From positions 310,001-374,000 of the forward strand of contig NZ_JARXIA010000002.1 of the NCBI RefSeq assembly GCF_031127875.1: a DNA stretch of 64,000 bases, in the 5' to 3' direction. The notes below the pieces were generated by a model. The model did no database searches and was not told the origin of the DNA. It worked only from the letters and a program-made list of their open reading frames with translations. The DNA comes from Pelagicoccus sp. SDUM812005. Its GTDB lineage: Bacteria > Verrucomicrobiota > Verrucomicrobiia > Opitutales > Opitutaceae. Made by a program: the position numbers and the translations under genes. Below, one piece after another: positions 46,269 to 54,432 of the stretch (positions within the stretch are counted from its first letter, which is position 1; every line of letters starts with the position of its first letter).

Positions 46269-47423
46269 ATGAACCTTCCAAACATCGAACACTCCATCGC
46301 CATCCCCTACCAACTGCGCGTCCTCTTCACCGAGAACGCCTTCGCCACCGAAAATCCCCTCCTGCTCAATCTGCTCTGCTCCAAGGAATCCGGGTCCCGC
46401 CGCAAAGCCATCCTCTACCTCGACGAAGGCGTAGCCGCCGCCAACCCCCAACTCGTTCCCCAAATCGAGGCCTACTTCCAGCACCACCGCGAAGAGCTCA
46501 ACCTGCGCGGCATCCACCTCCTCCCCGCCGGCGAACCCATCAAGAACAACACCGACTACCTCAAGGAAATCTACGCCCAGATCGAAGACCAAAAGATCTG
46601 CCGCCACTCCTACCTCATCGCCATCGGCGGAGGCGCCCTGCTCGACACCGTCGGCTTCGCCGCCGCCACCGCCCACCGCGGCATTCGCCATATCCGCTTT
46701 CCCACTACCACCCTCGGCCAAGGCGACGCCGGAGTCGGCGTCAAAAACGGCTTCAACTTCCGCGGCAAGAAAAACTTCGTCGGCACCTTCGCGCCCCCCT
46801 TCGCCGTCGTAAACGACTTCGCATTCCTCGACACCCTGCCCGAAAAGCACCTGCGCAACGGCTACATCGAAGCCATCAAAGTCGCCCTCATCCGAGACGC
46901 CACCTTCTTCGACTGGATCGAGTCCCACGCTGACGCCCTCAACGCCTTCCAGCCCGACGCCGTGCGCCAGCTCGTGCACCGCTCCGCCAAGCACCACGTC
47001 ACCCACATCGCCACCTCCGGCGACCCCTTCGAGATGGGCTCCGTGCGACCCCTCGACTTCGGACACTGGGCCGCCCACAAGCTCGAGCAACTCTCCGACT
47101 TCCGCATCTCCCACGGAGAAGCCGTCGCCATCGGCATCGCCATCGACACTCTCTACTCGCAAAAGATGGGCTACCTCGACCAAACGTCCGTCAACCGTAT
47201 CCTAAACCTCATTACAAAGCTCCAACTCCCCACCTACGCCCCCGAACTCGAGCAAAAGACCGCGGACGGCAAAAACGCCACGCTCGCCGGCCTCGAAGAA
47301 TTCCGCGAACACCTCGGCGGCCTGCTCACCATCACCCTGCTCAAAGAAATCGGCCAACGCTTCGAAGTCCACGAAATGGATACCGAAAAGATCCTCCAAT
47401 CCATCCAAAGCCTCCCACGATAG
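46269..47423 (+). CDS. eboD: EboD, 3-dehydroquinate synthase-like
   Basis: A 384-residue protein of the sugar-phosphate cyclase/DHQ synthase fold. The NAD-binding block is AIGGGALLDTVGFAAA, and FPTTTLGQGDAGVGVKNG matches the family lysine region. Zinc ligands likely are Glu in GYIEAIKVAL, His in DFGHWAAHKLE and His in ISHGEAVAIG. Canonical AroB makes dehydroquinate for the shikimate path; this branch (EboD) is a paralogue in the metabolite cluster. I chose the ATG at 46269; a second in-frame ATG 51 bases upstream gives a Pro/Arg-rich extension. Confidence 0.9.
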   Translation: MNLPNIEHSIAIPYQLRVLFTENAFATENPLLLNLLCSKESGSRRKAILYLDEGVAAANPQLVPQIEAYFQHHREELNLRGIHLLPAGEPIKNNTDYLKEIYAQIEDQKICRHSYLIAIGGGALLDTVGFAAATAHRGIRHIRFPTTTLGQGDAGVGVKNGFNFRGKKNFVGTFAPPFAVVNDFAFLDTLPEKHLRNGYIEAIKVALIRDATFFDWIESHADALNAFQPDAVRQLVHRSAKHHVTHIATSGDPFEMGSVRPLDFGHWAAHKLEQLSDFRISHGEAVAIGIAIDTLYSQKMGYLDQTSVNRILNLITKLQLPTYAPELEQKTADGKNATLAGLEEFREHLGGLLTITLLKEIGQRFEVHEMDTEKILQSIQSLPR

Positions 47424-47431
47424 CCCCCGTA

Positions 47432-47455
47432 GGGCACGGGCTTTACGCCCGTCCC
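47432..47455. repeat. palindromic intergenic element between eboD and eboF
   Basis: GGGCACGGGC and GCCCGTCCC arms flank TTTAC. This kind of GC-rich, stop-adjacent palindrome resembles REP-type elements. No second copy was seen in the window. It lacks a T run. Confidence 0.5.
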
Positions 47456-47554
47456 GCAGAGTCAACCACCCACCTCCCCGCACCCCCAAAGCAAGCCGCT
47501 ATCAAATCTAAAACGATCCGTTTTCATACCCGTCCATCCGTGGTTTAAAAATAA

Positions 47555-48913
47555 ATGCAACGTCTCGCAGTCATCAACGTCGTCGGCCTCACCCAAGGCC
47601 TCATCGGTCCCCACACACCCCGTATCCAAAAGTACGCGACCACCCACAACTCCGCCTGCGTCAAACCCGCCTTCCCGGCCGTCACCTGCACCGCCCAGTC
47701 CGACTACCTCACCGGAGCGACGGCCTCCGAGCACGGCATCGTCGCCAACGGCTGGTACAACCGCGACTACTCCGAGATCCATTTCTGGAAACAATCCAAC
47801 CACCTCGTAAAGAGCCCTAAGCTCTGGGAAAAGCTCCGCGACGCCAACCCCGACTTCACCACCGCCAAACTCTTCTGGTGGTACAACATGTATTCGTCGG
47901 CCGACTACACGATCACCCCGCGCCCCATGTACCCCGCCGACGGACGCAAAGTCTTCGACGTCTACACCCAACCCATGGGCATGCGCGAAGAAATCAAGGC
48001 CGACCTCGGCGAATTCCCCTTCTTCACCTTCTGGGGCCCAAAAGCCAGCATTCCCTCCTCCCAGTGGATCGCCAAGTCCGCCATTTGGACTGAAGAAAAA
48101 CACAGCCCCAACCTCAGCCTCGTCTACCTCCCCCACCTAGACTACAACCTTCAGCGCCTAGGCCCCCAGCACCCCCACATCGCCCGCGACCTGCAAGAAA
48201 TCGACACCGTAGTCGGCGAGCTCCTCGACTTCTACGAAAGCCGACAAGTCCAGGTCGTATTGCTTTCCGAATACGGCATCACTCAAGTCGACACCCCCAT
48301 CCACATCAACCGCGCCCTGCGCGAAAAAGGTTGGATCACCATCAAAGACGAGCTCGGCCTCGAGCAGCTCGACTGCGGCGCCAGCAAAGCCTTCGCCGTC
48401 GCCGACCACCAAGTCGCTCACGTCTACCTCAACGACCCTTCCCTCGAAACCCAGGTCCGCGAGACCATCGCAGCCCTCCCCGGCGTCGACCAAGTTCTCG
48501 ACCGTGCCGCCCAACAAGCAGCCGGCATCGCCCATCCCCGCAGCGGCGACCTCGTAGCCGTCTCGCGCGAAGACGCCTGGTTCACCTACTACTACTGGCT
48601 CGACGACTCCCTCGCGCCCGACTTCGCCCGCTGCGTCGACATCCACCGCAAAGCTGGCTACGACCCCGTGGAACTCTTCATCGACCCCCAGATCAAATTT
48701 CCACCGGCCAAAATCGCCAAATTCCTCCTCAAGAAAAAGCTCGGCTTCCGGGCCCTGCTCGACGTCATCCCCCTCGACGCCACCCTCGTCAAAGGCTCCC
48801 ACGGAGCCTGCCCCAAAAACAAATCCGACTGGCCCGTATTCATAACCCCACGACAAACGCCACCCGAACTCACCTCCACCGCAGTCCACCACCAACTGCT
48901 CGCCCATTTCTAA
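47555..48913 (+). CDS. eboF: EboF, alkaline-phosphatase-superfamily (nucleotide pyrophosphatase/phosphodiesterase) protein
   Basis: A 452-residue protein of the alkaline phosphatase superfamily. The putative nucleophile Thr lies in FPAVTCTAQSDYLTG, with metal ligands likely from LPHLDYNLQRLGP, LLSEYGIT and GSHGACPKN. No signal peptide is seen, unlike most exported phosphatases, so it may act in the cytoplasm. It is the last gene of the ebo block, 131 bases after eboD with the palindrome between, and converges on the pseudokinase gene. Confidence 0.88.
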   Translation: MQRLAVINVVGLTQGLIGPHTPRIQKYATTHNSACVKPAFPAVTCTAQSDYLTGATASEHGIVANGWYNRDYSEIHFWKQSNHLVKSPKLWEKLRDANPDFTTAKLFWWYNMYSSADYTITPRPMYPADGRKVFDVYTQPMGMREEIKADLGEFPFFTFWGPKASIPSSQWIAKSAIWTEEKHSPNLSLVYLPHLDYNLQRLGPQHPHIARDLQEIDTVVGELLDFYESRQVQVVLLSEYGITQVDTPIHINRALREKGWITIKDELGLEQLDCGASKAFAVADHQVAHVYLNDPSLETQVRETIAALPGVDQVLDRAAQQAAGIAHPRSGDLVAVSREDAWFTYYYWLDDSLAPDFARCVDIHRKAGYDPVELFIDPQIKFPPAKIAKFLLKKKLGFRALLDVIPLDATLVKGSHGACPKNKSDWPVFITPRQTPPELTSTAVHHQLLAHF

Positions 48914-48952
48914 AGCGGAAAGCGCCCTCGGTTGAAGCCGCGAAGTCGTTCG

Positions 48953-51718
48953 CTAAAGAGCGGGAGCCAGCGCCACCCGCAGGCCAAGGGAGTGGAACCG
49001 GTCGTCAGGGCGGGCGCTATTGCGCTTGGCCGACCGACAAAAGTCCGCCCCTGCCCCCCAGCTGCCGCCGCGAAACACTCGAGTAGTGCCCGAAGCGGGA
49101 CCTGACGGATTCTCCTCCGCTCCCGGCGGATAGTTGCCATACCAGTCATGGCACCATTCGCTGAGGTTGCCGTGCATATCAAACAGCCCCCAGGCATTGG
49201 CTTTCCGAACGCCTACCTCTCGGGATCTGTGCCCGCTGTTCTCGACGTACCAGGCCATCGCCTCCAGTTCGTCGCCGCCAAAGGGACCTTCCGATCCCGC
49301 GCGAGAGGCGTACTCCCATTCCGCCTCCGTCGGCAGCCGGTATTCGTAGCCCTCCACTTGACGGCCTTCTCGCCGGGCCTGCTCGTTCAGCCGACGGCAA
49401 AACTCCTGAGCCTCGCTCCAGCTTACCGTATCGACCGGAAGTCGGCCTCCCCCGGACCTAAAGAGCGAAGGATTGCCTCCCATCACTGCCTGCCACTCGT
49501 CTTGCGTCACTTCATGCAGGCCGATCCAAAAGCCCTTCTCCAACGTCACGCGGCGCGAGGACTCATCGTCGCGGCGGCCTTTTTCGTCAGGCGGACTTCC
49601 CATCATGAAGGAACCAGGCTGTATCCAAACTTGCGGGATTCCAACGCCAGGCACTTGGCGCTCCCAAACGCGACCGGGAGGGCCCTCCATGCCAACGAGC
49701 TGCGCCGAAAGGTCCGCCTTTTTCCCAGCCACGGCCACGCCCGAAACGGTGACGCTCTGGTTAAAACGCCGTCGCAACTCGAACTGGACAGGGCCAGGCG
49801 CCAAGCCCTCTAGCAAAAGCGGAGTCTCGCCCAGCTTCCGGCTGCCCTCCCAAACCTCGGCTCCCTCAGGATTGCTGGTTAGGTAAACGGAGGCTTCGCT
49901 CAGATCGAAAGTCCGCTCCACTGTGCCATTCGCCCGCAGCTCGAAATCCCAAGTCTGCGTGGGCCACCCTTCCCGGCTCACCGTCGCTCGGTAGCGCCCT
50001 GCCGGCAAACCGTCGGCTTCCAAGACGTTCTCGGCATCCAACTCGACTGGAGGAGCTTCCGCTTCGAGCTCAAGGCTTCGCAAAGATATCTTCGCCACAG
50101 CTGGGTTTTGGCCAGAGCCCGTTTCAGCCACCAACCGAGCCGTTCCCTGCGGCGTCTCCACTGTCACCGGCTCAGGCGCGACCGCTCGACTTCGATCGGT
50201 CTCTTCCCCGACGGCGGCCAGCGATTCGCGCTCAGGGAGCTGTTGCAGCTGTTCCAAACGCTCCGCCTCAAGCCGTTCCGCCTCCCGACTTTCCGCTGCG
50301 AGCCTCTCGGCCGCCAGCCGTTCGGCTTCGATACGCTCGGCTTCCAATCGCTCCGCCTCCCATCTCGCTGCTTCCCGCCGTTGCTCCGCCAAGCGTTCGG
50401 CTTCCCTTCGCTCGAGCGCTTCCTGCTCGATGCGGAGCATCTGCGCCGCGGCCGCTTCCTGGGCGAGCCGCTCTTGCTCCGCCTGTTCCTGAACCTCCGC
50501 TGCCGCGGCCGCAGCCAGGGCTTGGCGGTGGTCCCGCACCGGCAACCATGCAAAGAAGTAATAGACCACGCCGAAGACGACGAACAGCAAAACGAACGCC
50601 AGTCGCAGCAGCATGCGCGAGGTGGGTGGCCCGCCATCTTCGGCGTCTTCGAAAGATAGCCTCCGAGCTCCATCCGCGAGGCCCTCGGACTCTCGATCCG
50701 TATCCGCGTCGGCGTCTCCCCGCCGAGACGCCGATTCCTCGTCCTCAACAGCGGCCGTCTCTTGGCGAAAGCCTGCGCTTTCCCGCTCCGGCGGCTCAGG
50801 AACCGGTACCTGAGCCGCTGGGACCAAGCATGGATGGCTACCATCCAAATAGGCTAGGAATTCCTCGCCGCCACTCGGGCGGTCGTCCGCATCCTTAGCC
50901 AAGCAGGCCGCCACCGCCGCTTCCCAGCCCGATGGAATCGAGTCGCCCGCTTGACCCACCTGCAGGCGACGCTCCTTCATCGTAGGCGGAACCTCGCTTC
51001 GAATTTGCTCCTCAAGATCGCCCTCGTGGAAGGGCGGGAGACCGGTGATCAGCTCGTACAGCGTGGCGCCGAGGGCGTAAAAGTCGTCCGAGAAGCGAGC
51101 CGGCTCTCCTGCCAAGAGCTGTGGGCTGGAATAGGCAAGCGAGCCTGCCAAGCTTGCTTGCACCGCCTCCGGGCCGCTCCTCTGCGATAGCTCTGCGGCC
51201 AAGCCCCAACGCGTTATGACGCGGTCCCCTTTCTTGCCCTGCAGGAGAGCTCCCGGTTTCAGGTCGCCGTGGGGCGGCCCGCCTTGGGCTCGAGCATAGT
51301 CCAAGGCCGAGCAAACCTCCTTGACCCACCCCTCCAGATCCGCGGTCTCAAGGACGCGCAGGGGTCGGGTCATGCGTTCTCTCCCTAAGGTGAAGCCTTC
51401 GCGGTACTCGGAGATCAAGGCGTAGAGGCAGCCCTCCCAGCGAAAATCGAGATCGCGGTTGATGCTGCTATGGTCCAGGCCCCAATTGACGCGAGCCTGT
51501 CGCGTTAGCTCGCTCACTGCGTCCTCGTCCAAGCCCAGCGACGTCGGAAGGAACCGGAGCGTGACCCAACTTCGCGATTCCTTGTCCTTGGCGAGCCACT
51601 CCGCATCGCCTTCGCCGCGGGAGAGCAGTCGCTCCAGCCGATAGCGTCCGCCGAAAACGGTCCGCCCCGGACTGGCGCTGTGGTAGGTAGAATCAGGAGC
51701 TAGCGGGAGGCTTTGCAT
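48953..51718 (-). CDS. transmembrane pseudokinase with PEGA and FGE-sulfatase domains
   Basis: A 921-residue protein. Residues 25-290 form a Ser/Thr-kinase fold in which the VAIK lysine is Arg55, the catalytic loop reads HGDLKPGALL without Asn, and the DFG position reads RWG (170-172). SDDFYALGATLYELITG is intact, so it is a probable pseudokinase. A transmembrane helix follows near 372-394, then an Arg/Glu/Ala coiled coil (about 400-500), a PEGA-type beta domain (about 610-680) and a C-terminal FGE-sulfatase/C-type-lectin-like domain (about 695-921: FMMGSPPDEKGR, RLPTEAEWEYA, FRGGSWG). The two formylglycine-generating cysteines are not both present. The N-terminus should be cytoplasmic. It follows a beta-propeller lipoprotein by 51 bases. 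Confidence 0.88.
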   Translation of the reverse strand: MQSLPLAPDSTYHSASPGRTVFGGRYRLERLLSRGEGDAEWLAKDKESRSWVTLRFLPTSLGLDEDAVSELTRQARVNWGLDHSSINRDLDFRWEGCLYALISEYREGFTLGRERMTRPLRVLETADLEGWVKEVCSALDYARAQGGPPHGDLKPGALLQGKKGDRVITRWGLAAELSQRSGPEAVQASLAGSLAYSSPQLLAGEPARFSDDFYALGATLYELITGLPPFHEGDLEEQIRSEVPPTMKERRLQVGQAGDSIPSGWEAAVAACLAKDADDRPSGGEEFLAYLDGSHPCLVPAAQVPVPEPPERESAGFRQETAAVEDEESASRRGDADADTDRESEGLADGARRLSFEDAEDGGPPTSRMLLRLAFVLLFVVFGVVYYFFAWLPVRDHRQALAAAAAAEVQEQAEQERLAQEAAAAQMLRIEQEALERREAERLAEQRREAARWEAERLEAERIEAERLAAERLAAESREAERLEAERLEQLQQLPERESLAAVGEETDRSRAVAPEPVTVETPQGTARLVAETGSGQNPAVAKISLRSLELEAEAPPVELDAENVLEADGLPAGRYRATVSREGWPTQTWDFELRANGTVERTFDLSEASVYLTSNPEGAEVWEGSRKLGETPLLLEGLAPGPVQFELRRRFNQSVTVSGVAVAGKKADLSAQLVGMEGPPGRVWERQVPGVGIPQVWIQPGSFMMGSPPDEKGRRDDESSRRVTLEKGFWIGLHEVTQDEWQAVMGGNPSLFRSGGGRLPVDTVSWSEAQEFCRRLNEQARREGRQVEGYEYRLPTEAEWEYASRAGSEGPFGGDELEAMAWYVENSGHRSREVGVRKANAWGLFDMHGNLSEWCHDWYGNYPPGAEENPSGPASGTTRVFRGGSWGAGADFCRSAKRNSARPDDRFHSLGLRVALAPAL

Positions 51719-51769
51719 AATGGGTTATCCAAGAGAGTCCCCGATTTCGCAGAATCCATGCCGGATCGA

Positions 51770-53227
51770 CTACAAACTGAGATCGACGTAGATCCTCCAA
51801 ATCGCCCAGCGATGTCCGCGATTAGACAGAAAATAGATCCCTTTCTGGTCCGGAGCAAAGAGGGCGTGGGTGTCAACGGAGCCGTTGGTAGTCAGCTGCC
51901 GCTTGGAGCCTGCGTCGAAATTCATGATCCAAATGTCCTCGTTGGGGCGTCCAGTGGAGTCGAGCCCCTCCCAGGAGCTGTAGGCGATGTATTGGCCGTC
52001 CGGCGACCAGGTTGGAAGCGAGTACGGCTGGATCGGCTTGAACCCGGAGGCCTTGAGCTCGTCAAAAGCAACCCGCTCCTGCTCGTTCAGCGAAGCGTAG
52101 TACTGGGTTTCGATTTCCCGCGCGTTGAGGGTAAGCTGGGTGGAGCTGCTGCCATCCGCGGCCGTTACCCAAAGGTTTCCGTCGGTGCCGATAAACGCGA
52201 TGTTCTCACCATCCGGCGAAATGGAAGGCTGCGACCCCCGAATCACCTGCGTCGGGTAGCCGTCCTCTCCCCCCACCGTCCAGACATAGGGTTCGCGCAG
52301 CCGCGGCTCTCCCTCAACCCTGTCCAGTCGGCGCACCTCCATGGCGATCACGCCGTTATTTGCCACCGTCGGTCGCATGACGAGCGATTCACGATTGCTG
52401 ACGAATATGTCCGTAAATCCGCTACGCCCAGTGGAACGGATTCTCAATATATCGGAGAGCCCCGTCTGGCGTCTGTTGGAACTGAAAACCAGGTGCTGGC
52501 CATCGGCGGTGTAGGCGGGAAACTTGTCGAGAAACGAATCCGAAGTTAAGTGCTGCAGCCCGCGGGAACCGATTCGCAGGCTCATCAAATTGGACCCGAC
52601 CAGCTCCGAAACCTCGCGCAGCTCCGACTTGCGGCGGGAGACGGGCACTTCAACCGACCGTGTCTCGTAGACGCTTTGCGAAAAAACCATGCGCTCGCCG
52701 TCTGGAGCAATGTCGATCCCCGACACCCCGAGCTCCGAGCCGAAATCGTAAATGAGGGCGGGGGCCGACCCGCCCACTTCCTCGATGTCGTTGAAAGACC
52801 GGCGCGCAACTGGAGCCGTCGCCCAACGCCCTTGCGGATCGAGCTGCTCCAGCAGGTCCTCGAGCAGCACATAGGCCTTCCGGTCCAGTTCGATGACGAA
52901 TTCGCGCTCGCCCGAGGGCGCCGGCGCCCCCTCGTACACGCTGGGGTCGATGCGGGCGACGGTGGGCAGATGGGTTTCCGCCGCTTCGCCGATCGGAGTG
53001 GCCTTAACCTCGTAAAAACGGTCACTTTCGAAGTCGATAGGCAGTTTGACGCCTGTAGAGCGCGGCTTGCCCAACCGGACGGAGTCGCCCGAGGCATTGG
53101 TGGCCGTAAGCTCCGCCTCCTCCGGCGCAGTCCTAAGGTTCAAACTCGATCGGGTGCCGCACGCCGTCAAGGCGAGCAGCAGTAGCGACGCCGTGCACTG
53201 CCTAGCTTTCGGAATGTAACGTTTCAT
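51770..53227 (-). CDS. TolB-like beta-propeller (PD40) lipoprotein
   Basis: A 485-residue predicted lipoprotein: basic start MKRYIPKARQ, hydrophobic segment and lipobox LLALTAC with Cys at about 23. PD40/WD40-like blades follow in the C-terminal two thirds, with ISPDGENIAFIG, WSPDGQYIAYSSW and FAPDQKGIYFLS, as in TolB. An N-terminal domain of about 150 residues is not recognised. It is probably anchored in the periplasmic face of a membrane. It is transcribed before the pseudokinase, so the two may act together, but the partner is inferred from position only. I prefer the ATG at 53227 over 53239. Confidence 0.83.
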   Translation of the reverse strand: MKRYIPKARQCTASLLLLALTACGTRSSLNLRTAPEEAELTATNASGDSVRLGKPRSTGVKLPIDFESDRFYEVKATPIGEAAETHLPTVARIDPSVYEGAPAPSGEREFVIELDRKAYVLLEDLLEQLDPQGRWATAPVARRSFNDIEEVGGSAPALIYDFGSELGVSGIDIAPDGERMVFSQSVYETRSVEVPVSRRKSELREVSELVGSNLMSLRIGSRGLQHLTSDSFLDKFPAYTADGQHLVFSSNRRQTGLSDILRIRSTGRSGFTDIFVSNRESLVMRPTVANNGVIAMEVRRLDRVEGEPRLREPYVWTVGGEDGYPTQVIRGSQPSISPDGENIAFIGTDGNLWVTAADGSSSTQLTLNAREIETQYYASLNEQERVAFDELKASGFKPIQPYSLPTWSPDGQYIAYSSWEGLDSTGRPNEDIWIMNFDAGSKRQLTTNGSVDTHALFAPDQKGIYFLSNRGHRWAIWRIYVDLSL

Positions 53228-53453
53228 AAGTTGGCCCAAGTTCGGTTAGATTCTCGTTGTAGGTAAGCCATGCCCGAAAAAAGATCCCTCGAATTGATTC
53301 ACCCCCGAGGGGACGATCTCGCTACTTTTAATTTCCGCAGAGAATGAAGAAGCCGCTCCCTTCCTAAATTCCGACGCCCACCCCACCGCCCCAACTCGTA
53401 ACAAACAATATCCTCGCCCTCCTTGGCGAAGCCTCCTGTCCTTCGGGGGCAAC

Positions 53454-54290
53454 ATGAACACACACCGCAGCACTTCGCCTTTTCACCCGATCCGTGCCGT
53501 CGCCATCGACCTCGACGGTACCTTGCTGGCTCCCGACCACTCCATCAGCATGGAAAACCGGGCCGCTATCGCTGCCATGCACGAAGCAGGCGTGGAGATC
53601 ATCCTCGCCTCCGGACGCCACTACCAAAGCATGTTGCCCTTCGCTCGCAGCCTTCCCCAAGTCCGCTACATGGTCTCCGCCCAGGGCGCCTACGCCTCCG
53701 ACGTGGACAACACCCAGACCTTCTTCGAATCGCACATGCCCACCGACGCGGCCGAAGCCACCATCGCATTCGGACTGGAAAACAAACTCTCCATCGTCGC
53801 CTACGCCGCCACCGGACTCTACTCCCTCACCCCGCCCTCCCCTTGGCTCGACTACTACACCAAGCTGGCAGGCATCACCCCCACCCCGACCACTCCGGAA
53901 GCCATCTTGAAGGAATCGATCTTCAAGATCGTCTACTTCGAAGCCAGCGAGCGACTCGACGCGGTCCAGCAACTCCCCTTCCTGCGAGACAGCCAGCTCT
54001 ACACCGTGCGCTCCATGGAAAACATCTTCGAGCAAGCCGACCCCAAGACCTCAAAAGCGTCCGCTCTCAAGCCCCTCATCGCCCACCTCGGCATCGCCCC
54101 TTCCGAACTCGCGACCTTCGGCGACGGGAACAACGACATCCCAATGTTCGAGTTCTCCGGCTTCTCCGCCGCCATGGACCGAGCCTGGATCTCACCCAAG
54201 GAAGCCGCGACCCTCGTCACCCCCGACGGCCCTCCCGAAACTTCCTTCGCCCGCGCCGTGCAAGCCATGCAGGACTACTACAAGCAATAG
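53454..54290 (+). CDS. Cof-type HAD-superfamily phosphatase
   Basis: A 278-residue HAD hydrolase (class IIB, Cof/YidA-like). Motif I is AIDLDGTLL, motif II is ILASGR, and motifs III/IV are KASALKPL and FGDGNNDIPMFE. Members dephosphorylate sugar phosphates, FMN or PLP; the substrate is not predictable here. It is the first plus-strand gene after the lipoprotein and is divergent from it across 226 bases, and it precedes ydbH by 142 bases. Confidence 0.93.
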   Translation: MNTHRSTSPFHPIRAVAIDLDGTLLAPDHSISMENRAAIAAMHEAGVEIILASGRHYQSMLPFARSLPQVRYMVSAQGAYASDVDNTQTFFESHMPTDAAEATIAFGLENKLSIVAYAATGLYSLTPPSPWLDYYTKLAGITPTPTTPEAILKESIFKIVYFEASERLDAVQQLPFLRDSQLYTVRSMENIFEQADPKTSKASALKPLIAHLGIAPSELATFGDGNNDIPMFEFSGFSAAMDRAWISPKEAATLVTPDGPPETSFARAVQAMQDYYKQ

Positions 54291-54432
54291 CAGGGCCTGC
54301 TGCCCATTCCGGCGGCGAAACCGAACGCCAACCACGGCGCGGCCACTTCTCTCCGCGCAAGATTTCTCAAGGACCTATTGAAAAGCCGGAGCATATCCGG
54401 CAATCATCTGTCGGATCCTCCCACTACGCCCT

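Noticed and set aside
53246-53473. Short minus-strand frame between the lipoprotein and the HAD gene
   Set aside because: It overlaps the start of the HAD gene and its codon use and composition are unlike real genes here.
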